DNA of 6,065 nucleotides, from positions 1 to 6,065 of the forward strand of contig VGKF01000058.1 in NCBI GenBank assembly GCA_016867175.1, read 5' to 3'. The stretch's first letter is position 1. Each line of letters begins with the position of its first letter. Source of the DNA: Candidatus Omnitrophota bacterium (GTDB lineage: Bacteria > Omnitrophota > Gorgyraeia > Gygaellales > Profunditerraquicolaceae). Positions 1 through 4,577 of the stretch are shown here, in pieces. Under the pieces are notes generated by a model. The model did not search any database, was not told the origin of the DNA, and was given only the letters and a program-made list of their open reading frames with translations. Made by a program: the position numbers and the translations under genes.

Positions 1-1046
1 TGGAGGCCAAGATAAGGGTAGGGGTGATAGATACAGGGGTAGGCATTGCTGAGGCAGACCTGTATAAAGTATTTGATAAATTTATGCAGGTATCTACACC
101 CTCGGGCGTTGAGCGCAAAGGCCTGGGGCTAGGCCTGGCAATAGCCAGGGAACTGGTAGAGAGGCATGGGGGAGAGATTTGGGCAGAGTCTGAGCTTGGG
201 GTAGGCAGCAAGTTTTATTTTACCCTCCCGCGTTTTTATACTCTGAATACTCTAGCCAAGCCAACCAGGGAGAGGATAAAGAACTTTTTGCTCAAAGGCA
301 TAAGGTTATATTTGATCAGCCTTTTGATCATTAATTATAAGGAATTCAAGAAAAGGATTAAGGTCAACCCGGAAAAACTATCCCTGGATTTAAAGAGGCT
401 GATCGAGAAGGCAATGGTTGAATTCAGCAAAGATGATAAAGAAAAGCCGCAGATAACAATAACAGGCTTTGCCAAAGGTGAATGCAGCGTTATCCTTCCC
501 GGGGCTAGCGAAGAAGAGGCCTCAAGGCTTTGCAGCCTGCTTAAAGGAAAGATCAACGCCTATTTTTTAAAAAATAAAATAGAAGAGGCTTTTATTGCCC
601 TGGGGATGGTTTCTTATAAGGATAAGGCGCAGCTGGATGGTGCCCAGCACTTTTCCGCCAATCTTTATATCAAGGAGATCTATATCGGATCTGAGATGCG
701 CCGTTATAAGAGGGTGGATTATAAGGTGGATATAGATGTCATCTCTGGCCAGGGTAATTCCGAGACCTTCCAGGCTATCGATATCTCCGAAGGCGGCATA
801 TGTTTTTCTTACGGGCGCCCCTTAAAAACAGACGCATTGGTGAGATTAAGGCTTAAAACTCCGCAAGAACTTTATTTAAAAGGCAGGGTGGCCTGGATAA
901 AAAGGCAGGCGCAGCTTATGCCCCTGGGCCAGGCCAGATATATGTTAGGATTAGAGTTTGTGCATCTGAAAGATAGCGACAGAAAAATCTTGCAACGGCT
1001 TGTTAGGGAAAATAAAATAAATACGGGGATGAAAAATGAAAAATAA
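1..1046 (+). CDS. Sensor histidine kinase, 3' part, with degenerate GGDEF-like region and C-terminal PilZ domain (5' end outside window)
   Basis: The reading frame is open from the first complete codon at 3, so the N-terminus lies upstream; the GTG at 24 is internal to the ATPase domain. Seen: an HATPase_c end with G1 box DTGVGI (from about 30), F box FDKF and G2 box GLGLGLAIA, finishing in FYFTLP near 230. This is the ATP-binding half of a sensor kinase that would phosphorylate a receiver. From about 260 to 690 the protein reads like a GGDEF fold: LIINYKEFK where DIDxFKxxN is usual, then AKGECSVILPG (471-503) where GGDEFxVLLPG is usual, then a LGMVSY strand. The signature and the upstream RxxD inhibitory site are lost, so I infer no diguanylate cyclase activity. 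A PilZ domain follows, with RRYKR (RxxxR, 699-713) and DISEGG (DxSxxG, 780-797), the cyclic-di-GMP-binding motifs. The 3' end overlaps the receiver gene by 11 nt, suggesting translational coupling. Kinase and PilZ calls are firm; the GGDEF call is alignment by eye. Confidence 0.88.
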   Translation, partial: EAKIRVGVIDTGVGIAEADLYKVFDKFMQVSTPSGVERKGLGLGLAIARELVERHGGEIWAESELGVGSKFYFTLPRFYTLNTLAKPTRERIKNFLLKGIRLYLISLLIINYKEFKKRIKVNPEKLSLDLKRLIEKAMVEFSKDDKEKPQITITGFAKGECSVILPGASEEEASRLCSLLKGKINAYFLKNKIEEAFIALGMVSYKDKAQLDGAQHFSANLYIKEIYIGSEMRRYKRVDYKVDIDVISGQGNSETFQAIDISEGGICFSYGRPLKTDALVRLRLKTPQELYLKGRVAWIKRQAQLMPLGQARYMLGLEFVHLKDSDRKILQRLVRENKINTGMKNEK

Positions 1047-1416
1047 GAAGAGGATATTGTTAATCGAAGATGAAGGTGATTTACTGGAAATGGCGAAATT
1101 CAGGCTAGAGGCAAATGAATACGAAGTCATAACTGCCCGAGACGGCCAGGAGGGATTAGCTAAGGCGCGTAAAGAGAAGCCGGATTTAATAATATTGGAC
1201 CTGATGCTCCCTAAGATTGACGGGTATAAGGTCTGCCGCATGCTTAAGTTCGATAATAAGCATAAACATATACCTATAATAATAGTTACTGCCCGGGCGC
1301 AGGAGAGCGACGAAAAGCTGGGGTTTGAGGTAGGGGCAGATGCCTATCTTACCAAGCCTTTAGAATCGCAGCTATTATTACAAAAGATTAAGGAGCTTCT
1401 AGGCGTAACAGAATAA
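1036..1416 (+). CDS. Single-domain response regulator (CheY-like receiver)
   Basis: This 126-residue protein is a complete receiver domain with no output domain. Seen: the acidic pocket E11-D12 (in LLIEDE), the phosphoacceptor D55 in LIILDLMLP, the switch T85 in IIIVTARA, and K107 in LTKP. All residues needed for phosphorylation are present. It probably receives phosphate from the kinase encoded just upstream, whose stop codon lies inside this gene (11-nt overlap), and passes the signal by protein contact or a phosphorelay. The ATG at 1036 is preceded by a modest GGGGA Shine-Dalgarno at 1025-1029, about 6 nt away, which fits coupled translation. Length is normal for a CheY/Spo0F-type protein. 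Which of those roles it plays cannot be read from sequence. No clear terminator follows the stop codon. Confidence 0.93.
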   Translation: MKNKKRILLIEDEGDLLEMAKFRLEANEYEVITARDGQEGLAKARKEKPDLIILDLMLPKIDGYKVCRMLKFDNKHKHIPIIIVTARAQESDEKLGFEVGADAYLTKPLESQLLLQKIKELLGVTE

Positions 1417-1432
1417 GCGTAAGAAGTTTTGC

Positions 1433-1460
1433 TTGACAAGCGTTTTATTAGAGTTAAGAT
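1433..1460 (+). promoter_or_regulatory. Sigma70-type promoter for the exported-protein / PilZ pair
   Basis: A consensus -35 TTGACA at 1433-1438 is followed, 16 nt on, by a -10-like TAAGAT at 1455-1460. It starts 16 nt after the receiver stop codon and faces the gene beginning at 1510, giving a leader of roughly 40 nt. It implies that the downstream pair can be transcribed separately from the kinase-receiver unit. Readthrough from upstream is also possible, since no intrinsic terminator is visible between them. Confidence 0.6.
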
Positions 1461-1480
1461 ATATCTAGCCACGGTTATTC

Positions 1481-1494
1481 CTTTTAGCTAAAAG
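1481..1494. repeat. Perfect 14-bp palindrome in the leader upstream of 1510
   Basis: CTTTTAGCTAAAAG is its own reverse complement. It lies between the promoter at 1433-1460 and the Shine-Dalgarno at 1498-1504. Flanking bases can also pair (CCTTT with AAAGG, and CCAC at 1469-1472 with GTGG at 1510-1513), so the leader might fold over the ribosome binding site. It could equally be a dimeric repressor site or chance. No known riboswitch class was recognised. Confidence 0.3.
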
Positions 1495-1509
1495 CCCAAA
1501 GGAGCAGCG

Positions 1510-1800
1510 GTGGTACAGAATAATTTAAGAGAAATCCATAAGGCAACCTTAAAAAGAAGAGGGTTGCTTTTTTTTATCTTCGCCCTGTCAGCGCTTTTTG
1601 CCGCTACTTATGTCCGGGCTGAATCTGCGCTGACGGTAAACTGTGCTATCCCTTCTGTTGCCGGTTTAAATGCGCCTATGGTAGAAGAGCAGGGGCAAGG
1701 GGAGCCAAAGGAATTGAGCGTTTCGCAAGATGCGGCTGAAGAAGATATGCAGCTTTCTCAGGCCCAGCCGCAAGTCACAAAAACTTTATATAGCCGTTAG
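1510..1800 (+). CDS. Small exported protein of unknown function (signal peptide)
   Basis: The product has 96 residues and no family I recognise. Seen: a basic n-region (KRR, residues 15-17), a hydrophobic stretch rich in Leu, Phe and Ala (about 18-33) and a plausible signal peptidase I site after VRA (residue 37). That leaves a mature protein of about 59 residues. The mature part starts with a short hydrophobic segment (ALTVNCAIP) containing one cysteine and continues as a Gln/Glu/Ala-rich, probably disordered tail. There is no lipobox around the cysteine, so it is not an evident lipoprotein. The GTG start is supported by AAAGGAG at 1498-1504, 5 nt upstream, and by the promoter at 1433-1460. 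It ends 4 nt before a PilZ gene, so the two are probably co-transcribed. Location in the periplasm or at the cell surface is inferred from the signal peptide only. Confidence 0.62.
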   Translation: MVQNNLREIHKATLKRRGLLFFIFALSALFAATYVRAESALTVNCAIPSVAGLNAPMVEEQGQGEPKELSVSQDAAEEDMQLSQAQPQVTKTLYSR

Positions 1801-1804
1801 AACT

Positions 1805-2125
1805 ATGGAGATCGGGGAAGCTACAGACAGAAGGATTTTTGAGAGGTTCCCGGCCAGGCTTTCCCTGAGGTTTCATGATGAGCTCACCAATAGGTGGGGC
1901 CTAGTGCAGGCCAAGAACTTAAGCGCCAAAGGCATATGTATGATCAGTAATAAAGAGCTCGCCCCCAAGACCCCCCTGGAATTATGGCTGCCTATCCCAG
2001 AAAAAGGCCAGACTTATTACACGCGCGGCGAGGTTGCCTGGTCAAAAACGGTTAAGCCGGATATTTACAGTGTAGGGGTTAACCTGGAGAGGACAGATCT
2101 TTTGGGGATGTCCCAGTTTATTTAA
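1805..2125 (+). CDS. Stand-alone PilZ domain protein (probable cyclic-di-GMP receptor)
   Basis: The 106-residue product is essentially one PilZ domain. Seen: RIFER (RxxxR, residues 10-14) and NLSAKG (NxSxxG, residues 38-43), the two motifs that hold cyclic-di-GMP in PilZ proteins. A later strand, GEVAWSK, is very like the GRVAWIK of the PilZ domain at the end of the kinase gene upstream. It is probably cytoplasmic and acts by binding the second messenger and contacting a partner; the output (motility, polysaccharide, secretion) cannot be told. I chose the ATG at 1805, 4 nt after the upstream stop, because it gives a normal N-terminus just ahead of RRxFxR. An in-frame ATG at 1730 would add 25 basic residues unlike PilZ proteins and overlap the upstream gene by 71 nt. 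The Shine-Dalgarno is weak, so translation may depend on ribosomes finishing the upstream gene. Confidence 0.85.
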   Translation: MEIGEATDRRIFERFPARLSLRFHDELTNRWGLVQAKNLSAKGICMISNKELAPKTPLELWLPIPEKGQTYYTRGEVAWSKTVKPDIYSVGVNLERTDLLGMSQFI

Positions 2126-2167
2126 AGAATGTTGATAGCTGCTATTATAGATAACTATACCAACCGA

Positions 2168-2193
2168 GATCCCGCAAAGGTCTTTGCGGGATC
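2168..2193 (+). terminator. GC-rich hairpin, possible terminator after the PilZ gene
   Basis: The arms GATCCCGCAAAG (2168-2179) and CTTTGCGGGATC (2182-2193) are perfect inverted repeats separated by only GT, so the real loop is probably four bases. It sits about 40 nt after the PilZ stop and just ahead of the groES promoter, as a terminator would. There is no immediate T tract; the next bases are AAGTAAAAA and a TTTT comes only at 2203-2206. It is therefore not a textbook intrinsic terminator and could be a processing or transcript-end stabilising hairpin. Confidence 0.5.
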
Positions 2194-2228
2194 AAGTAAA
2201 AATTTTAATTAATAAAATTTTTACTTGA
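2192..2228. repeat. AT-rich 15-bp inverted repeat overlapping the groES -35 box
   Basis: The left arm at 2192-2206 (TCAAGTAAAAATTTT) and the right arm at 2214-2228 are perfect reverse complements around a 7-nt spacer, AATTAAT. The right arm ends inside the TTGACA of the groES promoter (2225-2230), and the left arm shares its first two bases with the GC-rich hairpin. It may be an operator, an UP-like AT-rich element, or a second hairpin helping termination of the upstream transcript. Confidence 0.6.
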
Positions 2229-2252
2229 CAAAATATTTTTTTCTCTTATAAT
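2225..2252 (+). promoter_or_regulatory. groESL promoter (consensus sigma70)
   Basis: Both boxes match the consensus exactly: TTGACA at 2225-2230 and TATAAT at 2247-2252, with a 16-nt spacer rich in T. The last base of the -10 box is the first base of the CIRCE operator, so bound HrcA would cover the start site. This is the usual arrangement for a promoter that is strong when derepressed and uses the housekeeping sigma factor, not a heat-shock one. Confidence 0.9.
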
Positions 2253-2278
2253 TAGCACTCTAAGATTAGGAGTGCTAA
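2252..2278. promoter_or_regulatory. CIRCE operator (HrcA binding site)
   Basis: TTAGCACTC at 2252-2260, nine bases, then GAGTGCTAA at 2270-2278 is a perfect match to the CIRCE inverted repeat. HrcA, with GroEL's help, represses at this element and releases it when GroEL is titrated by unfolded protein. Its presence implies an hrcA gene elsewhere in the genome. It would also lie at the 5' end of the groES mRNA, where the hairpin can affect transcript stability. Confidence 0.97.
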
Positions 2279-2321
2279 CTGTACACAAAGGATAACGTAT
2301 ACCAATAAGGAGGTGTAAGAG

Positions 2322-2612
2322 ATGGATATCAAACCATTAGGAGATCGGGTAGTGGTAAAGCCTTTAGAGGCTGAAGCCAAAACCAAAGGCGGGATTTTAT
2401 TACCTGATACCGCTAAAGAAAAACCCCAAGAAGGTAAGATTGTAGCCGTAGGCAAAGGTAAAGTTTTGGAGAATGGTACCGTGCAAGCGCCTGAAGTAAA
2501 GGTCGGAGATAAGGTATTATACGGAAAATATTCCGGTAATGAGATTACGACTAAGGAAGGCGAAGAGTTGCTGATTATGCGTGAAGAGGATATCTTAGCA
2601 ATAATTAAATAA
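2322..2612 (+). CDS. groES: Co-chaperonin GroES (Hsp10)
   Basis: The 96-residue product has the normal length for GroES, the heptameric lid that closes the GroEL cage in the cytoplasm. Seen: the conserved start IKPLGDRVVVKP, the mobile-loop region around residues 17-34 with GGILLP, which supplies the hydrophobic tripeptide that docks on GroEL, then GKIVAVG and the C-terminal VGDKVLYGKYSG ... EDILAII signature. The ATG at 2322 has a very strong Shine-Dalgarno, AAGGAGGTG, at 2307-2315. It is the first gene after a consensus promoter with a CIRCE operator, so it should be repressed by HrcA and induced by heat or misfolded protein. groEL follows after 130 nt, an intergenic gap that is longer than in many groESL operons and holds two hairpins. 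Nothing in the protein looks unusual. Confidence 0.98.
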   Translation: MDIKPLGDRVVVKPLEAEAKTKGGILLPDTAKEKPQEGKIVAVGKGKVLENGTVQAPEVKVGDKVLYGKYSGNEITTKEGEELLIMREEDILAIIK

Positions 2613-2620
2613 GTGAGGCC

Positions 2621-2659
2621 ACAACTTGAGCAGAGCCTAAGCGAAGCTAAGTTGTTTTT
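2621..2659 (+). terminator. Terminator-like hairpin between groES and groEL (possible attenuator)
   Basis: ACAACTT (2621-2627) plus AGC (2629-2631) pair with GCT (2646-2648) plus AAGTTGT (2649-2655), giving a 10-bp stem with one bulged G and a 14-nt loop. The 3' arm runs straight into a T tract (2655-2659). The stem is A/T-rich and so weak; partial termination would give more groES than groEL transcript. It could instead be a processing site. Confidence 0.45.
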
Positions 2660-2666
2660 GGCTGAA

Positions 2667-2722
2667 CTTACCCCAGCAGTTTCGTACTTTTTCGTAGAGC
2701 GAAAAAGTACGGCGGGGGTAAG
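2667..2722 (+). other. Long stem-loop just upstream of the groEL ribosome binding site
   Basis: CTTACCCC (2667-2674) pairs with GGGGTAAG (2715-2722), GC (2676-2677) with GC (2712-2713), and CGTACTTTTTCG (2683-2694) with CGAAAAAGTACG (2700-2711), closing a TAGAG loop. That is about 22 bp with one 5-nt bulge (AGTTT) and one mismatch. It ends 6 nt before the AAAGGAGG of groEL, which stays single-stranded. It could block nucleases coming from the 5' side, mark a processing point, or stop ribosome or polymerase readthrough. The function is inference; the complementarity is seen. Confidence 0.7.
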
Positions 2723-2742
2723 CGTGCTAAAGGAGGAAGCGA

Positions 2743-4383
2743 ATGGCAAAGCAATTATTATTTCAGGATGAAGCCCGCAGGAAGATATTGAGCGGGATAG
2801 AGCAGCTGACCAGGGCGGTAAAGGTAACTTTAGGGCCTAAGGGCCGCAACGTGGTAATTGATAAAAAGTTCGGCTCCCCCACCATAACCAAAGACGGCGT
2901 TACCGTAGCCAAAGAGATTGATTTAGAGGATGCCTTTGAAAATATGGGCGCGCAGATGGTAAAAGAGGTTGCTGAGAAGACCTCTGATATTGCCGGAGAC
3001 GGCACCACTACTGCTACGGTATTAGCCGAGGCGATTTACCGCGAAGGCTTAAAGAATGTTACCGCAGGTTCAAACCCTATGGCCTTAAAGCGCGGCATTG
3101 AGAAGGCAGTGGATAAGGTAGTTGAGGAATTAAAGAAACTTTCTACTCCTATTAAGGATAAGAAAGAGGTAGCCCAGGTTGCCTCTATTGCTGCCAACAG
3201 CGATACTTCTATCGGGGACCTAATTGCCGAAGCAATGGATAAAGTCGGTAAAGACGGCGTAATCACGGTAGAAGAGGCCAAATCAACCGCTACCACCTTA
3301 GAGGTAGTAGAAGGTATGCAATTTGACCAGGGTTATCTTTCTCCCTATTTCGTTACTGACGCAGAGAGAATGGAAGCTCTTTTAGAGGATGTCTATATAC
3401 TGATACATGAAAAAAAGATAGCTTCTTTAAAGGACCTCTTGCCATTATTAGAAAAGATCGCCCGTACCGGAAAGCCGCTTCTGATTATTGCGGAAGAGGT
3501 TGAAGGCGAGGCATTAGCTACTTTGGTCGTGAATAAGATCCGCGGCACCTTTGTTGCCTGCGCAGTCAAGGCCCCAGGTTACGGAGACAGGCGTAAGGCC
3601 ATGCTTGAAGATATCGCCATACTTACCGGCGGTAAAGCCCTGACCGAGGATTTAGGGATCAAGCTTGAAAACGTGGATATTGAGGATTTGGGCCGCGCCA
3701 AGAAAGTCAAGATCGATAAGGAAAATACAACAATAGTCGAAGGCGCAGGAAAAACCCAAGGCGTTAATGCCAGAATAGCCCAGATCAAGAAGCAGGTTGA
3801 AGATACTGACTCTGATTACGATAAAGAGAAACTGCAGGAGCGCCTGGCTAAACTTGCCGGAGGTGTCGCTGTAATCAATGTCGGTGCTGCAACCGAGACC
3901 GAGATGAAAGAGAAGAAGGCACGCGTAGAAGACGCATTACACGCTACCCGCGCAGCAGTAGAAGAGGGGATAATCCCCGGCGGTGGAGTTGGGTTTATAC
4001 GTGCCATACCTGTGTTAGAAAAGATGAAGCTTGATGGCGATGAGAAGATCGGCGTGGATATCGTAAAACGCGCCCTGGAAGAGCCGATCAGGCAGCTTAC
4101 CCAGAACGCCGGGCTTGAGGGTTCGGTGGTTGTGCAGAGGGTAAAGCAGGAGAAGACTAATGTGGGTTATGATGTAGCTCAGGATGCCTATGTAGATATG
4201 ATCGAGGCTGGCGTAGTTGACCCTACAAAAGTCACGCGTTCAGCCCTGCAGAATGCCTCCAGTATCGCAGCGCTGCTATTAACTACAGAGGCATTAATTG
4301 CGGATAAGCCCGAGAAGGAAGATAAGATGCCTGCCATGCCACCCGGAGGCGGCATGGGAGGAATGGGCGGCGGAATGTATTAA
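2743..4383 (+). CDS. groEL: Chaperonin GroEL (Hsp60)
   Basis: The complete 546-residue subunit is of normal family length; two heptameric rings form the ATP-driven folding cage in the cytoplasm. Seen: VTLGPKGRNVV and TITKDG (residues 28-52), the nucleotide-binding GDGTTTATV with D86, and the ATPase aspartate D397 in VEDALHATRAAVEEG. The apical domain carries the APGYGDRRKAMLEDIA segment (278-292). The glycine motif PGGGV follows at 412-416, and the C-terminal tail is GGM-rich and ends in GGGMY, the flexible tail inside the cavity. All catalytic residues checked are present, so it should be a functional housekeeping chaperonin. The ATG at 2743 has the strong Shine-Dalgarno AAAGGAGG at 2729-2736, 6 nt upstream. 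It is transcribed with groES from the CIRCE-controlled promoter and ends at a strong terminator. The N-terminus MAKQLLFQDEARRKIL resembles that of PVC-type and similar lineages, a weak taxonomic hint. Confidence 0.99.
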   Translation: MAKQLLFQDEARRKILSGIEQLTRAVKVTLGPKGRNVVIDKKFGSPTITKDGVTVAKEIDLEDAFENMGAQMVKEVAEKTSDIAGDGTTTATVLAEAIYREGLKNVTAGSNPMALKRGIEKAVDKVVEELKKLSTPIKDKKEVAQVASIAANSDTSIGDLIAEAMDKVGKDGVITVEEAKSTATTLEVVEGMQFDQGYLSPYFVTDAERMEALLEDVYILIHEKKIASLKDLLPLLEKIARTGKPLLIIAEEVEGEALATLVVNKIRGTFVACAVKAPGYGDRRKAMLEDIAILTGGKALTEDLGIKLENVDIEDLGRAKKVKIDKENTTIVEGAGKTQGVNARIAQIKKQVEDTDSDYDKEKLQERLAKLAGGVAVINVGAATETEMKEKKARVEDALHATRAAVEEGIIPGGGVGFIRAIPVLEKMKLDGDEKIGVDIVKRALEEPIRQLTQNAGLEGSVVVQRVKQEKTNVGYDVAQDAYVDMIEAGVVDPTKVTRSALQNASSIAALLLTTEALIADKPEKEDKMPAMPPGGGMGGMGGGMY

Positions 4384-4448
4384 AAAGGGACCGTTTCCCT
4401 TTCTTTAAAGGGGCCGTTTCTAAAAAATAGAAACGGCCCCTTTTTTTT
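4384..4448 (+). terminator. Strong intrinsic terminator after groEL, with a small leading hairpin
   Basis: GGGGCCGTTTCTA (4410-4422) and TAGAAACGGCCCC (4428-4440) form a 13-bp GC-rich stem with an AAAAA loop, followed by eight T (4441-4448); the A's before the stem extend the pairing. Directly after the stop codon a smaller hairpin pairs AAAGGGA (4384-4390) with TCCCTTT (4396-4402). The two share a CCGTTTC core, so the first could compete for pairing with the 3' arm of the second. The main hairpin ends the groESL transcript. Confidence 0.95.
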
Positions 4449-4457
4449 AAAAAATCA

Positions 4458-4486
4458 TTGACAAACTCTCCCTGCTGTTGTAAAAT
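4458..4486 (+). promoter_or_regulatory. Sigma70-type promoter of the guaB3-guaA operon
   Basis: TTGACA at 4458-4463 and TAAAAT at 4481-4486 are separated by the ideal 17 nt and lie just past the groEL terminator. Transcription would start near 4493 and leave a leader of about 85 nt before the ATG at 4578. That leader is A/T-rich with only a weak stem (CCTTTC near 4494 with GAAGAGG near 4516). I recognise no purine, PRPP or ppGpp riboswitch in it. Confidence 0.82.
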
Positions 4487-4577
4487 TGGACATCCTTTCA
4501 TAGATATCTCCACAGAAGAGGTAAAAAATTTGTAATTCATTGTTAAATAATAAGTTATACCACAAGGAGAAATAAAA

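Noticed and set aside
24..26. GTG as the start of the kinase gene
   Set aside because: The frame is open upstream to position 3 and the codons there (ending RVGV before DTGVGI) are normal kinase ATPase sequence, so the true start is outside the window.
1431..1452. Terminator after the receiver gene (GCTT-GAC-AAGC then TTTT)
   Set aside because: The stem is only 4 bp with a 3-nt loop; the bases are better explained by the TTGACA of the promoter.
1730..1804. Upstream ATG for the PilZ gene
   Set aside because: It would add 25 basic residues unlike PilZ N-termini and overlap the exported-protein gene by 71 nt; the ATG at 1805 gives a normal domain start.
2132..2161. Possible second promoter (TTGATA ... 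TATACC)
   Set aside because: Both boxes are imperfect with 18-nt spacing, and the GC-rich hairpin lies just downstream; the consensus promoter at 2225-2252 is far better.
2129..2212. 27-codon frame after the PilZ gene
   Set aside because: It has no ribosome binding site and its codons run through the GC-rich hairpin and inverted repeat, which explain the sequence better.
2252..2749. 165-codon open frame on the minus strand across groES
   Set aside because: It is antisense to groES and the intergenic hairpins, with low-complexity Ser/Leu-rich translation and no family signature; a shadow frame.
4487..4577. Purine-type riboswitch in the guaB3 leader
   Set aside because: The A/T-rich leader forms only a weak bulged stem and lacks the three-way junction core bases of purine riboswitches.
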